DNA of 64,000 nt from NCBI GenBank assembly GCA_027603945.1, contig JADIIU010000019.1, forward strand, positions 94,996-158,995, given 5' to 3'. Source of the stretch: Terramyces sp. JEL0728. Taxonomy: Eukaryota; Chytridiomycota; Chytridiomycetes; Rhizophydiales; Terramycetaceae. A program made the translations under genes and the position numbers. A model generated the notes under the pieces. That model was not told where the DNA came from. It saw only the letters and a program-made list of their open reading frames with translations, and searched no databases. This document shows, one piece after another, positions 10,277-21,700 of this stretch; position 1 is the stretch's first letter, and each line of letters starts with the position of its first letter.

Positions 10277-13039
10277 ATGGGGATATCAGGTAAACCAGTC
10301 CCACCCGGCCTTAGAATAGTTAGTGATCTTGAAGAGTCTCAAAGCCTTAGCAACAGTATTAATTGTTAATCCAGGGGACGAAGGCGCGTACAAAACTTCA
10401 AATCAAATAAGACAAGTAATAATTTCTAAATCAGAAAACTATAGGATGGGTAACGTCAAATACATTACACTCGCCATTGCCTTCGTCAAGTGTCCGATTA
10501 GTTTCAGACGAAAATCCTGCTGGTTTTGAAAATGCACCACCAGCGAATACATGGACGATTCAAAGATCTTTGAAGATGATAGATATATTCAAAGCTTTTC
10601 CGTCGGCATTTCTTGCAATTTTGCTGACCTATCTGGATGCGGTGTCGTATGGGATAATCATATTTCCACAACTAGATAGCAACTTACCGAAAAGTGCTCC
10701 ACAAGCAGGGATATCAATATTTCTATTTAGCACAATTATATCGCAGATAGTCTTTTCAATTGGGTCGCAATTTAAAGGTGCAGTGGGGAGTATGGTGAAA
10801 ACATAACTAACCCAGACAATTGAATTGGTGCCGTTCTTGAACAACATCTGCGCTGTAATTGAGACACAGATGCAGGGTATGCCTGTGGAGAGCATCATCG
10901 CAACAATAATGACTTCATTTGCTTCTAGTGCAATACTTACTGGTTTGACATTTCTGGCAATTGGATATTTCAAACTGGGCAGCATCATACACTTTTTTCC
11001 AAGACATATTCTAGTCGGGTGTATCGGAGGGATTGGATTGTTCCTTGTTTTAACGGCAATTGAAGTGACTGCACATGAAAAATTCGACCTCAGTTTTGAT
11101 TACTTGACTGGAATTCTTCAAGCCAAAAAAATACTACTATGGGGCACCAGCTTGATCATTGCTGCAACATTAAAATTACTGCAGCGGTACAACAAACATG
11201 CACTGTTGATTCCAGCGTTTTACGTATTTTCATTTGCAATGTTTTGGGCGATAGCTGGATCCTTGGATATATCAATAGAAAGTTTAAGAGCAAATGGCTG
11301 GCTGCTGGATTTTGTAGATGGGGAAAATGTTCCCTTTTATGAATTCTGGACTTACTATGACTTTGGATTGGTCAATTGGAAAGCAGTTGCAGGTAAATAA
11401 AGTTAATCCAGCTACAATACCTACTCAAATAGCAATGACATTCTTTGGAGTGTTACAGGTGCCTATTCACGTTCCGGCGCTATCCGTTTCTACCAATCAA
11501 GATATTGTATTCAGCGACGAATTGTTTTTACATGGCGTTAGTAATTTACTAGCGGGAATATCTGGAACTCTCCAGAATTATATGGATTACGCAAACTCTT
11601 TGTTTTATATCAGGTCAGGAGGGGAATCAAAACTCAGCAATGTTATCCTCATATGCGGAACAATCATTCTCTGGATTGAAGGCAAGGAAATCCTATTCAT
11701 TATTCCATCCATCGTTGTGGGAGCGTACGTTATGATTAACTTTAGTTTAATTTTTCATATAGGCATGGACTTGATTTATGAAAGTTTGATTGAGACTGTG
11801 CATGATGGAATCGAGCCTTTGGAATATGCAACGGTGTTGATCATTACATTCATCATGGGGTTTGTCGGGTTTCCAGAAGGCATTGGAGCCGGCGTTGTCC
11901 TTTCCTGCATATTCTTTGTTTTTATGTACTCGAGATCGTCCCCAATCAGGGAAACCTTCACTGGAAAAGATGTTAGTTCAACAATTAGCAGGCCGTTCCG
12001 ACAACACATGTTTCTGGATAAGGTTGGCACCCAGACAAGGATCCTTAAACTGCAAGGGTAAGCAAATTCTGATCTTAGATTCATGTTTTTTGGTACAGCG
12101 AACCAATGTAATATGAATTAACAACAGTAGAAGAAAGTATCAAAGATATGACATCCAGGTCTGAACCAATTAGATTTATCATTCTTGATTTTGCTTTAAT
12201 CACCGGGATTGGCTACTCTGCTTTGGAGACTTTCAAGAGAGTGAAAAGAAATCTAAAGAAACACAATATACATTTGATACTGTGCAATTTAGGCCAATTC
12301 ACTCAAAAGCTACAATCATCAGGTATTTTCGAGTTAGATATGGACGAAAATAATGAAATGGAAGAGAGAATTGTTCACATATTACCCACCCTTAACGACA
12401 GTTTGGAGTATACAGAGAGTTTCTTTTTGGAGAGTCTCTACAACCAAACTGCCGAATTTTCATCAATTGATATCGACAGTGAATCGCCATGCAACTCACC
12501 TAGAGAAAAACAGCTATCAATTGCTGCTGTAACTGTGTTGGAAGGTAATTTATCCTGATACAGATCATCCAATGATAAACTATACTTTTCCAGGATACCA
12601 GCGACCATTCAAATCACTATTTCAAGCAATATTAGATAGTGATAGTATCGATGACGAAATCCTTGAAGTTTTTGGAGCCGAATTTGTAAAGATGGAGTTT
12701 AAAGAAAATCAAATTGTGTACAAAAAGAGAACTGCTGCCCACAGTCTGTATATACTTGAAAGTGGAGAGCTGGCGTTACTGTCTGACAGCGACACAATCG
12801 TTGAAACGGTTTTACCTGGATGTATGATTGGTGACATGGAACTGATCTCAAACAGACCCAGGATTTGCACACTAAAGTGTACTTCCCCAGCGGTTGCATG
12901 GGCACTTTCGAGAGAGTCCTTTACAAAACTAACAAGATCCCATCCGTATTTAGCCGTCCAATTCATCAGGTTGATTGCAATGCCATTCAATTCGGCAAGG
13001 CTATACAATATGGTCCACCATTGGGCTCAATTACGTTAA
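10277..13039 (+). CDS. SulP-family anion/amino-acid transporter with STAS-like region and C-terminal cNMP domain
   Basis: Eight exons (10277-10355, 10375-10415, 10435-10794, 10816-11392, 11412-12057, 12079-12107, 12128-12544, 12564-13039) give 874 residues; the seven introns are 19-21 nt. Hydrophobic helices fill residues ~115-540 and include a SulP core, with GVLQVPIHVPAL in the middle. A STAS-like region follows (FIILDFALITGIGYSA). Residues ~725-850 form a cyclic-nucleotide-binding-like domain (SLYILESGELALL, MIGDMELISNRPR). The fusion of SulP with cNMP is the architecture of fungal Vsb1/YGR125W-type vacuolar transporters, so vacuolar transport is more likely than sulfate uptake at the plasma membrane. 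Exon 6 is only 29 nt. Every junction restores frame and conserved text, for example ALEDHPMINYTF-like continuity at the last intron. Confidence 0.88.
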
Positions 13040-13135
13040 TAGATTCAACACTAAGTTTTGTTTGAAATTCGTTTTGTAATTGAATGCGATATCGCCTTGT
13101 TTACATTCAGAATTTTTTGCAAATCAAACTTTTGA

Positions 13136-13452
13136 ATGACGGCTTCCAGATATCTTTTTGTAGCGTCAGAACCAAGCTCTAGACTGTACAAGCTATTAAA
13201 TTTCACAATAAGGAAAGGGACATACAAAAAACGGTACGGAGGTAACTCAAACTCACTGTAGAAATCGAAGAGCCAAAACCAGCAGAAAAAGTAGAAACCG
13301 CAATACTGGAATTAAATGAGACAGAGAAAAAGATACTGCAGACGCTGGAGGATTTAAAACAGGAAAAGAGAAAGATTTTCTCACTTGTAGCTCTGAATAT
13401 GAAGAAAAAGAATGAAAGGAGGAAGCAGAAAGAGAAGCTAAAAAGTCAATAA
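13136..13452 (+). CDS. Small basic protein with C-terminal helix, unknown function
   Basis: Two exons, 13136-13241 and 13262-13452, joined across a 20-nt intron (gtaactcaaactcactgtag) give 98 residues; neither exon alone is a convincing gene. The N-terminus MTASRYLFVASEPSSRLYK is Ser/Arg-rich without acidic residues apart from one Glu, and could be a mitochondrial presequence. Residues ~50-98 are predicted from composition to be a long charged helix rich in Lys, Glu and Leu, ending KKKNERRKQKEKLKSQ. The stop codon is embedded in CAATAAAT. I do not recognise the family. Support comes from the canonical intron, codon use like its neighbours, and the lack of other explanation for this interval. 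Confidence 0.6.
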
Positions 13453-13458
13453 ATTATA

Positions 13459-15383
13459 TTAATCTCTCTCCCATACGTCTAGTATTTTGTGGAAGCTGGC
13501 AATAGAGGATTCTATGATATTTAGCAGATCATGATCATCTGTTTTTTGTATCTCGCCGAGAATTGCTGCAGTTGGATATTTCAATTCATCATGTTCTTTT
13601 AATAGCACCAAATGATCTACAGATTTGTTGGTTGTATGTTGGCCATCCAAGTGTGACTTGTATAGGGCTCCCTTTGTTGAGGTAGCGAGTTGGCTTGATT
13701 CGAGAATACCATTTCCCTGCGTTTCCAGGTTGTATTTGGAAGTGATTAACAATCCCTCTAGTTTATTCAATCTCATTTTCAATTCTTCATTTTCTTTTTG
13801 CAATATATCCAGTTTATACTGTGGTGTCCTTTCCAACTCTTTCTTTTCATTTTCAATGTGTCTGTACAAACTGTCCAGATAATTTAAATCGTAATCTATT
13901 GTTTCTTGAAGAGCTTCAGAGTCTGTTTGTGGGGGATAGTATAAGTCCAATACAGATTGCACTTTGCCAAAGTCAATCAGTTTTGGTTTTGGGTTCAGTG
14001 ATTTACCAGAGTTTGGTGCATGCGACTTGGCTGATTTTCTAGAGTCTGCGTATTTTGCATTCAATTTCGGCGATTTACTGGATATTGGAGGTGCTGTCTT
14101 GACTGGGGTTTGCTGTACTGATTGGGCCTTTCTTGTATCGTTTCCTTTTGATTCGCGTTTTTCCATAATCCACGGTCTATTCTTGTCTATAGCTAGTGTT
14201 TGTGTTTCTTTCAATGGCGCTCGCTTATCTTTTGGCGGTCCTACTCTATATTTTTTGATTGAACTTGTAGTATGCATCTTTGACCTCGATTTAATCCTTT
14301 CTGGATGATAAGATGATTTTAATGGATCCTTTGAATCCAGCCAGAGTAAACCATCTGCATTTCCGTGGAGTGTAAGGTTATTTGCAAGCCTTTGGTGTAC
14401 AATATTCATAGCTTCGTTGGATATTTTGTTGTTGCGGAGATCCAGTAACAAAATTTCAGTATTGTTCTTTATCATTTCGTGTGCAAACAAACCGCTTTTT
14501 TCTGTTAGATTATTGTATTGTAAATCAAGGCCTTGATTAACGCAGAGTACCTTTTAATCCCACTTCTTCAAATAATAATTCAAATAGCGGAACGCACCCT
14601 TTATCCCCAAACTTGTTACAGCACAGAATCAGTCGCTTTAGAGGGCACGGGGCTTCTTTTGATGGAAACTTTTGTTCTGCATCTACATTATTACGCAACG
14701 AATATGCCCATTTATCCGCTTGTCTCCGAACTGCCAAACTCTTTAAAAATGCTGCAATGATATACGCTCCCTTTTCTCCCAACTCGCATCCAGACAGATT
14801 CAGCACTTGCAGATGCAATATCGTCCTAATCGCAGGTGCCAGCACAAATATCCCAGAGTCTCCAATGTTGCTTCTGGATAGCGAAAAGTTTTTAATTCTT
14901 GTATTGTTTAGTAATCCTTTGGAGAGGGTTTTCAACACTGTTTCTCTCAATCCAATTCCAGATATTTCCAAAGTTGTAAGAAAGCTATTGTGCAATAAAC
15001 AATCTTTAATCCCACTACATTAAGCACAGTTACCCAATAAGATCAGGCAGGACTCTGACGATGCTTTTTCCGGTGTGACTTTCAAACCTATTTCCGATTT
15101 CGGTCGTCGAGATAGTATCAGCGGAATATACACACACCTTTACAAGATCTCTGTTTTTGCGCAATGCTTTGAGAATTGGACTCCATTCCTCGTCTTTTAC
15201 TATGCGTTCAACATCAAGCAACAAGTGATTATTTTCGTGATTTATTACATGTGGGAGTATTGGTAGTGAATATAGCTGGCACAAAGAGAAATAGGTTCTT
15301 CCAAATGATGTAGGGCCGCCATGATCTAGTATTTCATGTGTGTGCGCACATTTACTGGAATTTGTTCTCTCCAACACTTTCAT
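13459..15383 (-). CDS. CEP78: Centrosomal protein of 78 kDa homologue (LRR plus coiled coil)
   Basis: Minus-strand exons 15034-15383, 14551-15014 and 13459-14531 give 628 residues; both introns are 19 nt. The N-terminal half is a ribonuclease-inhibitor-type LRR array. It contains the CEP78 hallmarks of an LRR with LNLSGCELGEKGA, then a long insert with RRQADKWAYSLR, then LKRLILCCNKFGDKG and GLDLQYNNLTEKS. The C-terminal half is low complexity with a coiled coil around LQKENEELKMRLNKLEG. Human CEP78 (689 residues) sits at the centriole wall and is needed for cilia. I chose the ATG at 15383, directly after a TTTTCGCGTT element, because an upstream ATG at 15446 would overlap the RBM39 stop. Its presence implies centrioles and a flagellated stage. 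Confidence 0.88.
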
Positions 15384-15442
15384 AACGCGAAAATAATAGA
15401 AAAAATCCTTTATATTTATGAAACATGTATTTAAGATTAAGC

Positions 15443-17128
15443 TCATTTAGAGACCGCGGCCGGATATGCGGCGTAGTAGACAGCATCAGATACAAAAGAA
15501 GCTGATACCTACAGTTAATTCCATTTACTGTTTTCCCGTCGAAATATCTACCATTTATAGCTCTAATAGCCGCCCTAGCTGATTCAACAGAATCAAATTT
15601 AATATATATATGTCCTTTGCTTTTTGGATCTACCGCAATATGGCGTATCTTACCGTATTTGGTGCATTCATTTTTGACTTCCTTTTCAATTTCTTTGTCC
15701 CAGCTTGGTCCAGTTTCCCTAAGTTAGCTTGAATTACTTTGCAGGATCAAACATATTCTTCAACACAATAAAGCATGTTTGGATATCGGAACCAGATCGT
15801 GATACAGGTTTTTGGGTAGAGCTTGTTCTGACATCGTCTCTGGCCAATTTTGCCATCAACTCTACTCTAGACAGTGAATTTAACGAAAAATTTTGCTCCC
15901 CTTCGTCCAAATTCTTTTTTGAAAGCTGCTTATCTTCAATCGGCCCAACTTTAATAGACTTTCCTAGTATTTCTGCGTGGTTCATTCGATTTAAAGCATA
16001 TCTTGCATCGCTAGCGCTACGATAGTGAATAAATGCGAAACCTTTAGATTTCCCGGTTTCTGCATCATAGTGGAGATTAATCTTTTCAACCGTTCCATAT
16101 TTTTCAAAGGCATTTCTAAGGTCAACTTCTGTAGCATTAGGATGTAATGACCCAACATACAGAGTATTCGTTACAATTTGAGGAGGCGGTCTATATTAAC
16201 GACAGTTACCGTTCAATCGGGATTGGCATTGGAATTCCATTATAGTCCTCAATCTTATTTTTTTCACTTTCCGAAGCCTGAATGATAATTGGAATCCCTA
16301 ACAATCGCTCTCCGGTCATTGAAATTGCTTTTGGGGCTGAAGATTCATCATAAAATTCAACATATGCAACACTAGATTAGCTAGAAATTACCCTTTAGAT
16401 CGTCTAGTTACTTTATCCATTACTACTTTCGCTTCCCGGATTCTTCCACATGGTCTCAAAAATTCACCCAATTCTCTAGAAGTTAATCTGGCAGCTAATT
16501 GCATGCAAAACACAGTCCGGCGATCTCTTTCAACAGGATCTACAATAAGCGGAGGGGTTGGTTCTCTTACAGGAGTTAGAGGCCTTGGAGATCTATGAAT
16601 TAGCGATAATCACCTCTCTCTGCTACGTCTACGATGTCTTTGCTCACTTCTTTCATAAGATCTTTCTCTTCTTTCATCCCTATCGTATGGCCGTTCTCTT
16701 TGTCTTTCATCCCGTTCATATCTTCTGCTGGATGAGCGATAGCCTCTTCCGTCACGATAATCTCTTTCATCGCGATAGTCTCTTTCGTCATGATAGTCCC
16801 TTTCGCTTATGTAACGGTCCTCCCTTCGGCTTCTTTCTCTTGACCTGGAACGAGGCTCATAGTCATAATGACGGCTTCTTTGTTCCATAGAACGGGAGCG
16901 AGACCTTCTTGATCTGTGTCTCTTTTCCTTTTTATCCTTTTTATAGTCAATTTGCTCTTCACTATATAATTGTGACTCTTCAGTTACATTTTTTTCTGGA
17001 GTATTAAAAGTTGTAGAGTCCTCTTCAACTAGTATTGGCTTTATCGAATCTTTTGATTGCTAGCGTCAGTTATTCAGTACTTGTTTTTCGAACTGTGCTT
17101 CCAAAAGTGCTTCAATATCAACGTCCAT
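15443..17128 (-). CDS. RBM39: RBM39/CAPER-type SR splicing factor, three RRMs
   Basis: Seven exons on the minus strand (17081-17128, 16614-17059, 16392-16592, 16210-16371, 15738-16190, 15529-15718, 15443-15508) give 521 residues; the six introns are 19-21 nt. An Arg/Ser/Asp/Tyr-rich region occupies residues ~75-175. RRM1 contains [14 protein letters not shown]2 contains [14 protein letters not shown] and [11 protein letters not shown], and the C-terminal UHM-like RRM3 contains GHIYIKF. The protein ends [17 protein letters not shown], which matches the RBM39 tail. RBM39 binds U2AF and SF3b through its UHM and promotes 3' splice-site and branch-site recognition. This may matter in a genome whose branch site and acceptor lie almost on top of each other (inference). 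Confidence 0.92.
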
Positions 17129-17168
17129 TTGCAGAAAAAAGTAGAAAATTTTTGAACACGTCAATACA

Positions 17169-18351
17169 ATGAGCGCTTATTTCCAAGAGTCCAGTATCGA
17201 CTTACTTTGCCGAGGATACGTGAATTCGTACATCAAATTCTTTCACTCCAAAAGTTATGATTTTTCGCAAAGGCAGTTTGACGAATTGAAGCAACTATTG
17301 ACTGCCGTGGAAGATGCGCTTAGAATGGGTACGAGGGAACTTACACAGGAAACTACGAACTGATTTACAAAGCGAAAACAGATGTAGCCAGATTTTTCTC
17401 CTCTAACAGCCAATTTTCAGAAAGCTTGACTTACTTTTCAGAAGCGTTGGACGCAGCAAAAAGAGTTAACAATAAAAACGCTCAGCATGAAGTAGATGCA
17501 AAATGCAATTTGGGATCTGCTGTTGGAGAGGCTGGTACTTTAACCTAACAGCAGGAGATTGGAATGAAGCGTTGCAGTTATTTGAGAATGCCCGCGAACT
17601 GTCAAGAAATTTGAATTATATCGAAGGGGAAAAGAAAAGTTTGGGGTTCTTACTACATACGCACATGTCATTAGCAAACCAAGTAAATACCATTAACTCA
17701 GGAAACTGATGCTGGAAACCCAAAAGAAGCAATTCCACACTACACGAAATGCATCGAGTTGATTAAATTTGAAAACTCAACTAGCGATGCAAGCATGTAC
17801 AATAATCTCCTATACTGCTTGGGCAAGTCGTCAAAGGAAATTGGCGAATGTGAAAAAGCAGTTTCGTATTTGGAGCAGTTTTTGGAAAGAGTAAAGCTGA
17901 CAGAGGACAGGGTAAACGAAGGCAATGCGCAGTTGATTTTGGCAGAGTGCTATGAGCAGTAGCTTGATTCTAATTCAGGTTGAACAAGAAAGATCACGCG
18001 ATTTCGTACTTGGAGGTTTTCATTGAATCGCAAACGGATTCAACGCAGAAGGAAGCTGAAGCAAAAGCATGTAAGCAGCTGGGTATGTTATACAACAAAA
18101 TCGAAAAACATGATCTTTCCTCAAATTACTTTGATAGGCACTACCAACTGCTAAAAACGATTACTCCAAGCAGCCACATGCAGGTTGAAAGCGCAATGGT
18201 ACAATTAGGAGTTGCAAAAGCCAATTCCAAGATGCAATTCTTTTTTGAGACAATTGCAGATCCAAAAGGAGTATCTGCAATTATACAATTTAAAGAAGAT
18301 GGGTCTTTTGGAGACTACTTGCCTCCAGCTCATAGAGTTACTATCCAATAA
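17169..18351 (+). CDS. TTC29: Tetratricopeptide repeat protein 29 homologue (axonemal)
   Basis: Five exons (17169-17328, 17349-17534, 17555-17682, 17702-17958, 17979-18351) give 367 residues with introns of 20, 20, 19 and 20 nt. The N-terminal SSIDLLCRGYVNSYIKFF matches the conserved start of TTC29, and the body is a series of TPR helix pairs. The C-terminus (ESAMVQLGVAKANSKMQFF) matches the TTC29-specific end VxxGIAKAxxxM. TTC29 is an axonemal protein needed for flagellar beating and transport in animals and algae. The acceptor of intron 2 is a CAGCAG tandem, so 17 or 20 nt can be removed with one residue gained or lost. The gene is divergent from RBM39 with 40 bp between the starts. Confidence 0.82.
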
Positions 18352-18370
18352 ATAGTAGAATTTAAATAAT

Positions 18371-18675
18371 TTATTCAGCATTGTCAAGCTCTTGTGAAGA
18401 TGTACCAGTAGATGCAAGCGGCATCACTCCGCTCCAAATGGCCGCAAACATAAGGTATCTCGCCTGCGAAACCGAATCTGTAGACTACCAAAGATGACCA
18501 TACAACCATATAACAGCGTGTCAATTACCCCATCTTTCTCCATCTCTGAACTTTTGCACAGCACACCACCGAATATCTGCAAAGCTAAGCCTATCCCGAC
18601 CATTTTCCTTATGATCACAGGATCTCCCTTTGATATACCACATGAAATTGTTTCCCAGCAATATCTACGCCACAT
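18371..18675 (-). CDS. Small multi-pass membrane protein, 3' structure uncertain
   Basis: Starting at the ATG ending at 18675, the reading frame runs to 18424 and has two hydrophobic segments, MVGIGLALQIFGGVL and DTLLYGCMVIFG. Just downstream in another frame lies a third hydrophobic stretch, YLMFAAIWSGVMPLA, ending ELDNAE with a stop at 18371-18373. Continuity of membrane segments suggests a splice between ~18470 and 18510, but the candidate intron sizes I can find (11, 14, 26 or 29 nt) are not the usual 20, so the junction is unresolved. If unspliced, the protein is 83 residues ending at 18424. The family is not recognised. The start lies 46 bp from the divergent ABC transporter gene. Confidence 0.45.
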
Positions 18676-18721
18676 CTAATCCTGCTCTTCACCCACCCAA
18701 TTTTTCTTTCGTGTTAAAGCG

Positions 18722-21700
18722 ATGACCAAACAAATCGTGGTTGCGGTATCGACGAGTTCCAGGGGACACAATATTGGATTGTGGAGCAACAATTTCCTGT
18801 CAAATTGGTTCTTCATTTGGGTGCTGCCTATCATCAAGAGAGCATCTCCAGCCAATATCATGACCCTCCAATTCAACCTCAGACATCAAGAAACAGCCAG
18901 GGTGAATGTAGACAAATTGGAAAGGGAATGGAAATTTGAACTTGAAGCAAACTCAAAGTACCAAACGAATTAATCTAGAAACCCATCTATTTTGCGGGCA
19001 ATGCGCAGCGCTTTCGGAACAGAGTATATGGCGATTGCAGCTTATAAAATAGTTTGGATTTTCTTCACTTGGGCTGGTGCATGGTATTTGTTGTTGCAAA
19101 TGATTAACTTTTTGGGCAAAACAAATTTGAATGTGCTTCCAGATTTTAATGGACACATGTATGCACTAGCGCTATTCCTTGCAGGATTTTTCAGTTCGAT
19201 TGCAATTCATCAACAGTACTCAGAATGCAACAGAGTTGGAATCAAAGTTAAAGCTGCTGTTATGGGATTGATCTACAGAAAATCGTTGAAACTATCAAGA
19301 GTGAAGGGTGGGGCTGGAGAAGTGTTGAATTTAATGACTGGCGATGTTATCAAAATCAACGAAGCTATAGTTAATTTTCACTTTTTGTGGTCTGCATTTT
19401 TGGAGGTTGCCTTAATTCTGGCCTTATCTTTTTACCAAATTGGTATCTCTGCCCTGCCTGCACTAGGGTTTGTTTTGATTTTATTACCCATCCAAATGTA
19501 TTTGGGCAAAAGGACAAACGATCTGGGAAGGGCACAAAGCAAGCAAACCATCCTACGCGTGCATTTGATGTCTGAATTGCTGACGGCAATCAAATTGATT
19601 AAATTTTACGCATGGGAGATGCCGTTTGCAAAGAAAATCAGCGAATTGCGCAAAAAGGAAACAAAGTACATCTATGATGGTTTGATTACCAAAACAATTA
19701 ATTACACTGTAGTATTTGCGATTCCAGTCTTGGTTGCTCTGACCTGTTTGTCCACATACGTTGCCATTGGGAACAAGTTGACTGCTTCTGTTGTATTTGC
19801 CGTCCTCTCAGTTTTCAATACATTGCGCTATCCCTTCTTCATGTTGCCAATCGCAGTGAAATCTACCGCTGGAGCGTTGGCTTCTGCTGAACACTTGACT
19901 GAATTCCTATTACTAGATGAAATCATCGAACTAAAACAGTCCGTTCGACCTGAAGGATGCGATTTAGCTGTGGAGATTATTGACAGCGATTTCAAATGGG
20001 ATGGGGCAGAAGGACATAAACCATCTATCCATGATATAAGCTTGAAGCTGAAAAAGGGGTCTAAAATTGCAATAGTCGGAGACGTTGGAAGCGGCAAGTC
20101 TTCAATCATTGCCGCAATACTGGGCCAGATCCGTCAAGTTCGTGGAGATTCAATCAAGGTGTATGGCTCCACTGCTTATATGTCTCAAGAAGCATGGTTA
20201 TTAAACATGACACTACGGGAAAATGTTTTGTTTGGTAAGGAATACAATGCAAAGAAATACAATGAAGTAATTCGAGTAGCTGGCTTGGAAAGAGATTTAA
20301 CATTGCTCATCGCCGCTGATCAAACTGAAATTGCTGAACGCGGTGCCAATTTGTCAGGCGGACAACGACAAAGAGTATCTTTGGCCAGAGCAATATACTA
20401 CGATTCGGATATTGTTCTTCTGGACGACCCCCTTTCTGCAGTGGACCAGCATGTTGGGAGACAAATATTTGACGAGTGCTTCAAGAAACACCTGAAAGAA
20501 AAAACTGTCATAGTGTCAATGAACCAGCTTCAATATTTGACTGAAATGGATTACATTGTTTATGTGCAAAACGGAACAATTCACTCGCAGGGGACTTATA
20601 AATACTTGATGGACAGCGTCGAATCATTCCATACACTAGTTTCTTCCCATGTAGCAGATTCATCAATCGATGATGAGATAGAGTTAATCCCACATGAACC
20701 TGAAGTCACCAAAAACGCTGAAATTCAAAATGTGTCTTCAAAAGAGTCCAGCAGCGAAGAGTTGCAAAAGATTATGGACCAAAATAGCATGTCGCTGCGC
20801 ATAAGAAACCAACTCTCGATACGAAAAGGAAACAGGGAATTGAACGAACACTCTATCAGGTCGATGCTCGAAAAGCAATCGCTACATCCAATTGCAGGGC
20901 TGGAAGACCACGATATCGCACGATTTATGCGCCAAAATGAATTATCCGTTCACACAGAAGTCGATCCTGTTGACATTGCTGCCTTAAAAGACGAGGAGCT
21001 GCTAAAGAAAGGCAAATTGGTTCAAGATGATTTGTCAACTAAAACTGCTGGATTTGGTGACTTCTTGGCATATGCAAAGGCCGAGAATGGTGTTTTTATC
21101 ACGCTGCTTGTGGTCATCACCTTTTCCCTGGTTCACGGTCTGTTTAGAATCGGTGGTGATTTCTGGTTAAGACTGTGGGTTCCGAGAGTTGGAAATTTCA
21201 CTGATCAAGTATATGTTGGGGTTTACGGTGCTTTCTGTATTGCGTTTTCATTGGGTGCGCTTGGTCGTGGATTGTTCTTTACCAAAGTTACCACTGCCAA
21301 AGCAATCTATTTGCACGATAAGCTGTTTGATGCTGCTATCCATGCTCCAATGGGATTCTATGACACCACTCCCATTGCCAGAATTCTTTCTTGTTTTTCC
21401 AAGCATCAACTGCACGTTGACGACACAATGTTGGACGCAGCGATGCAAGCTTTGCAGTATTTCCCTCTTGGATTTGGTGCTCTTATTATCTGTGCAGCTA
21501 CCATCCCTTGGAATTGGCTGCCTTGTGTAATTTTGCTATTTATTGGATATATATTTATCAAAGTTACCAGCCCAGCAGACATTGGCACAAAGTCGTTAGA
21601 AGCTGTAACCAAACCACCAATCTATTCCCACTTGACAGCTACCCTTGAAGGTTTACTTTCCATTCGATCATACCACGCTGAATCCAGATTTGATGATATT

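Noticed and set aside
15384..15446. Longer CEP78 N-terminus starting at the ATG at 15446
   Set aside because: It would overlap the RBM39 stop codon and adds a segment unlike the family; the ATG at 15383 follows the recurrent start-proximal motif.
16610..16888. Arg/Asp/Tyr-rich ORF as an independent low-complexity gene
   Set aside because: It is the RS-type exon of the RBM39 gene once flanking 21-nt introns are removed.
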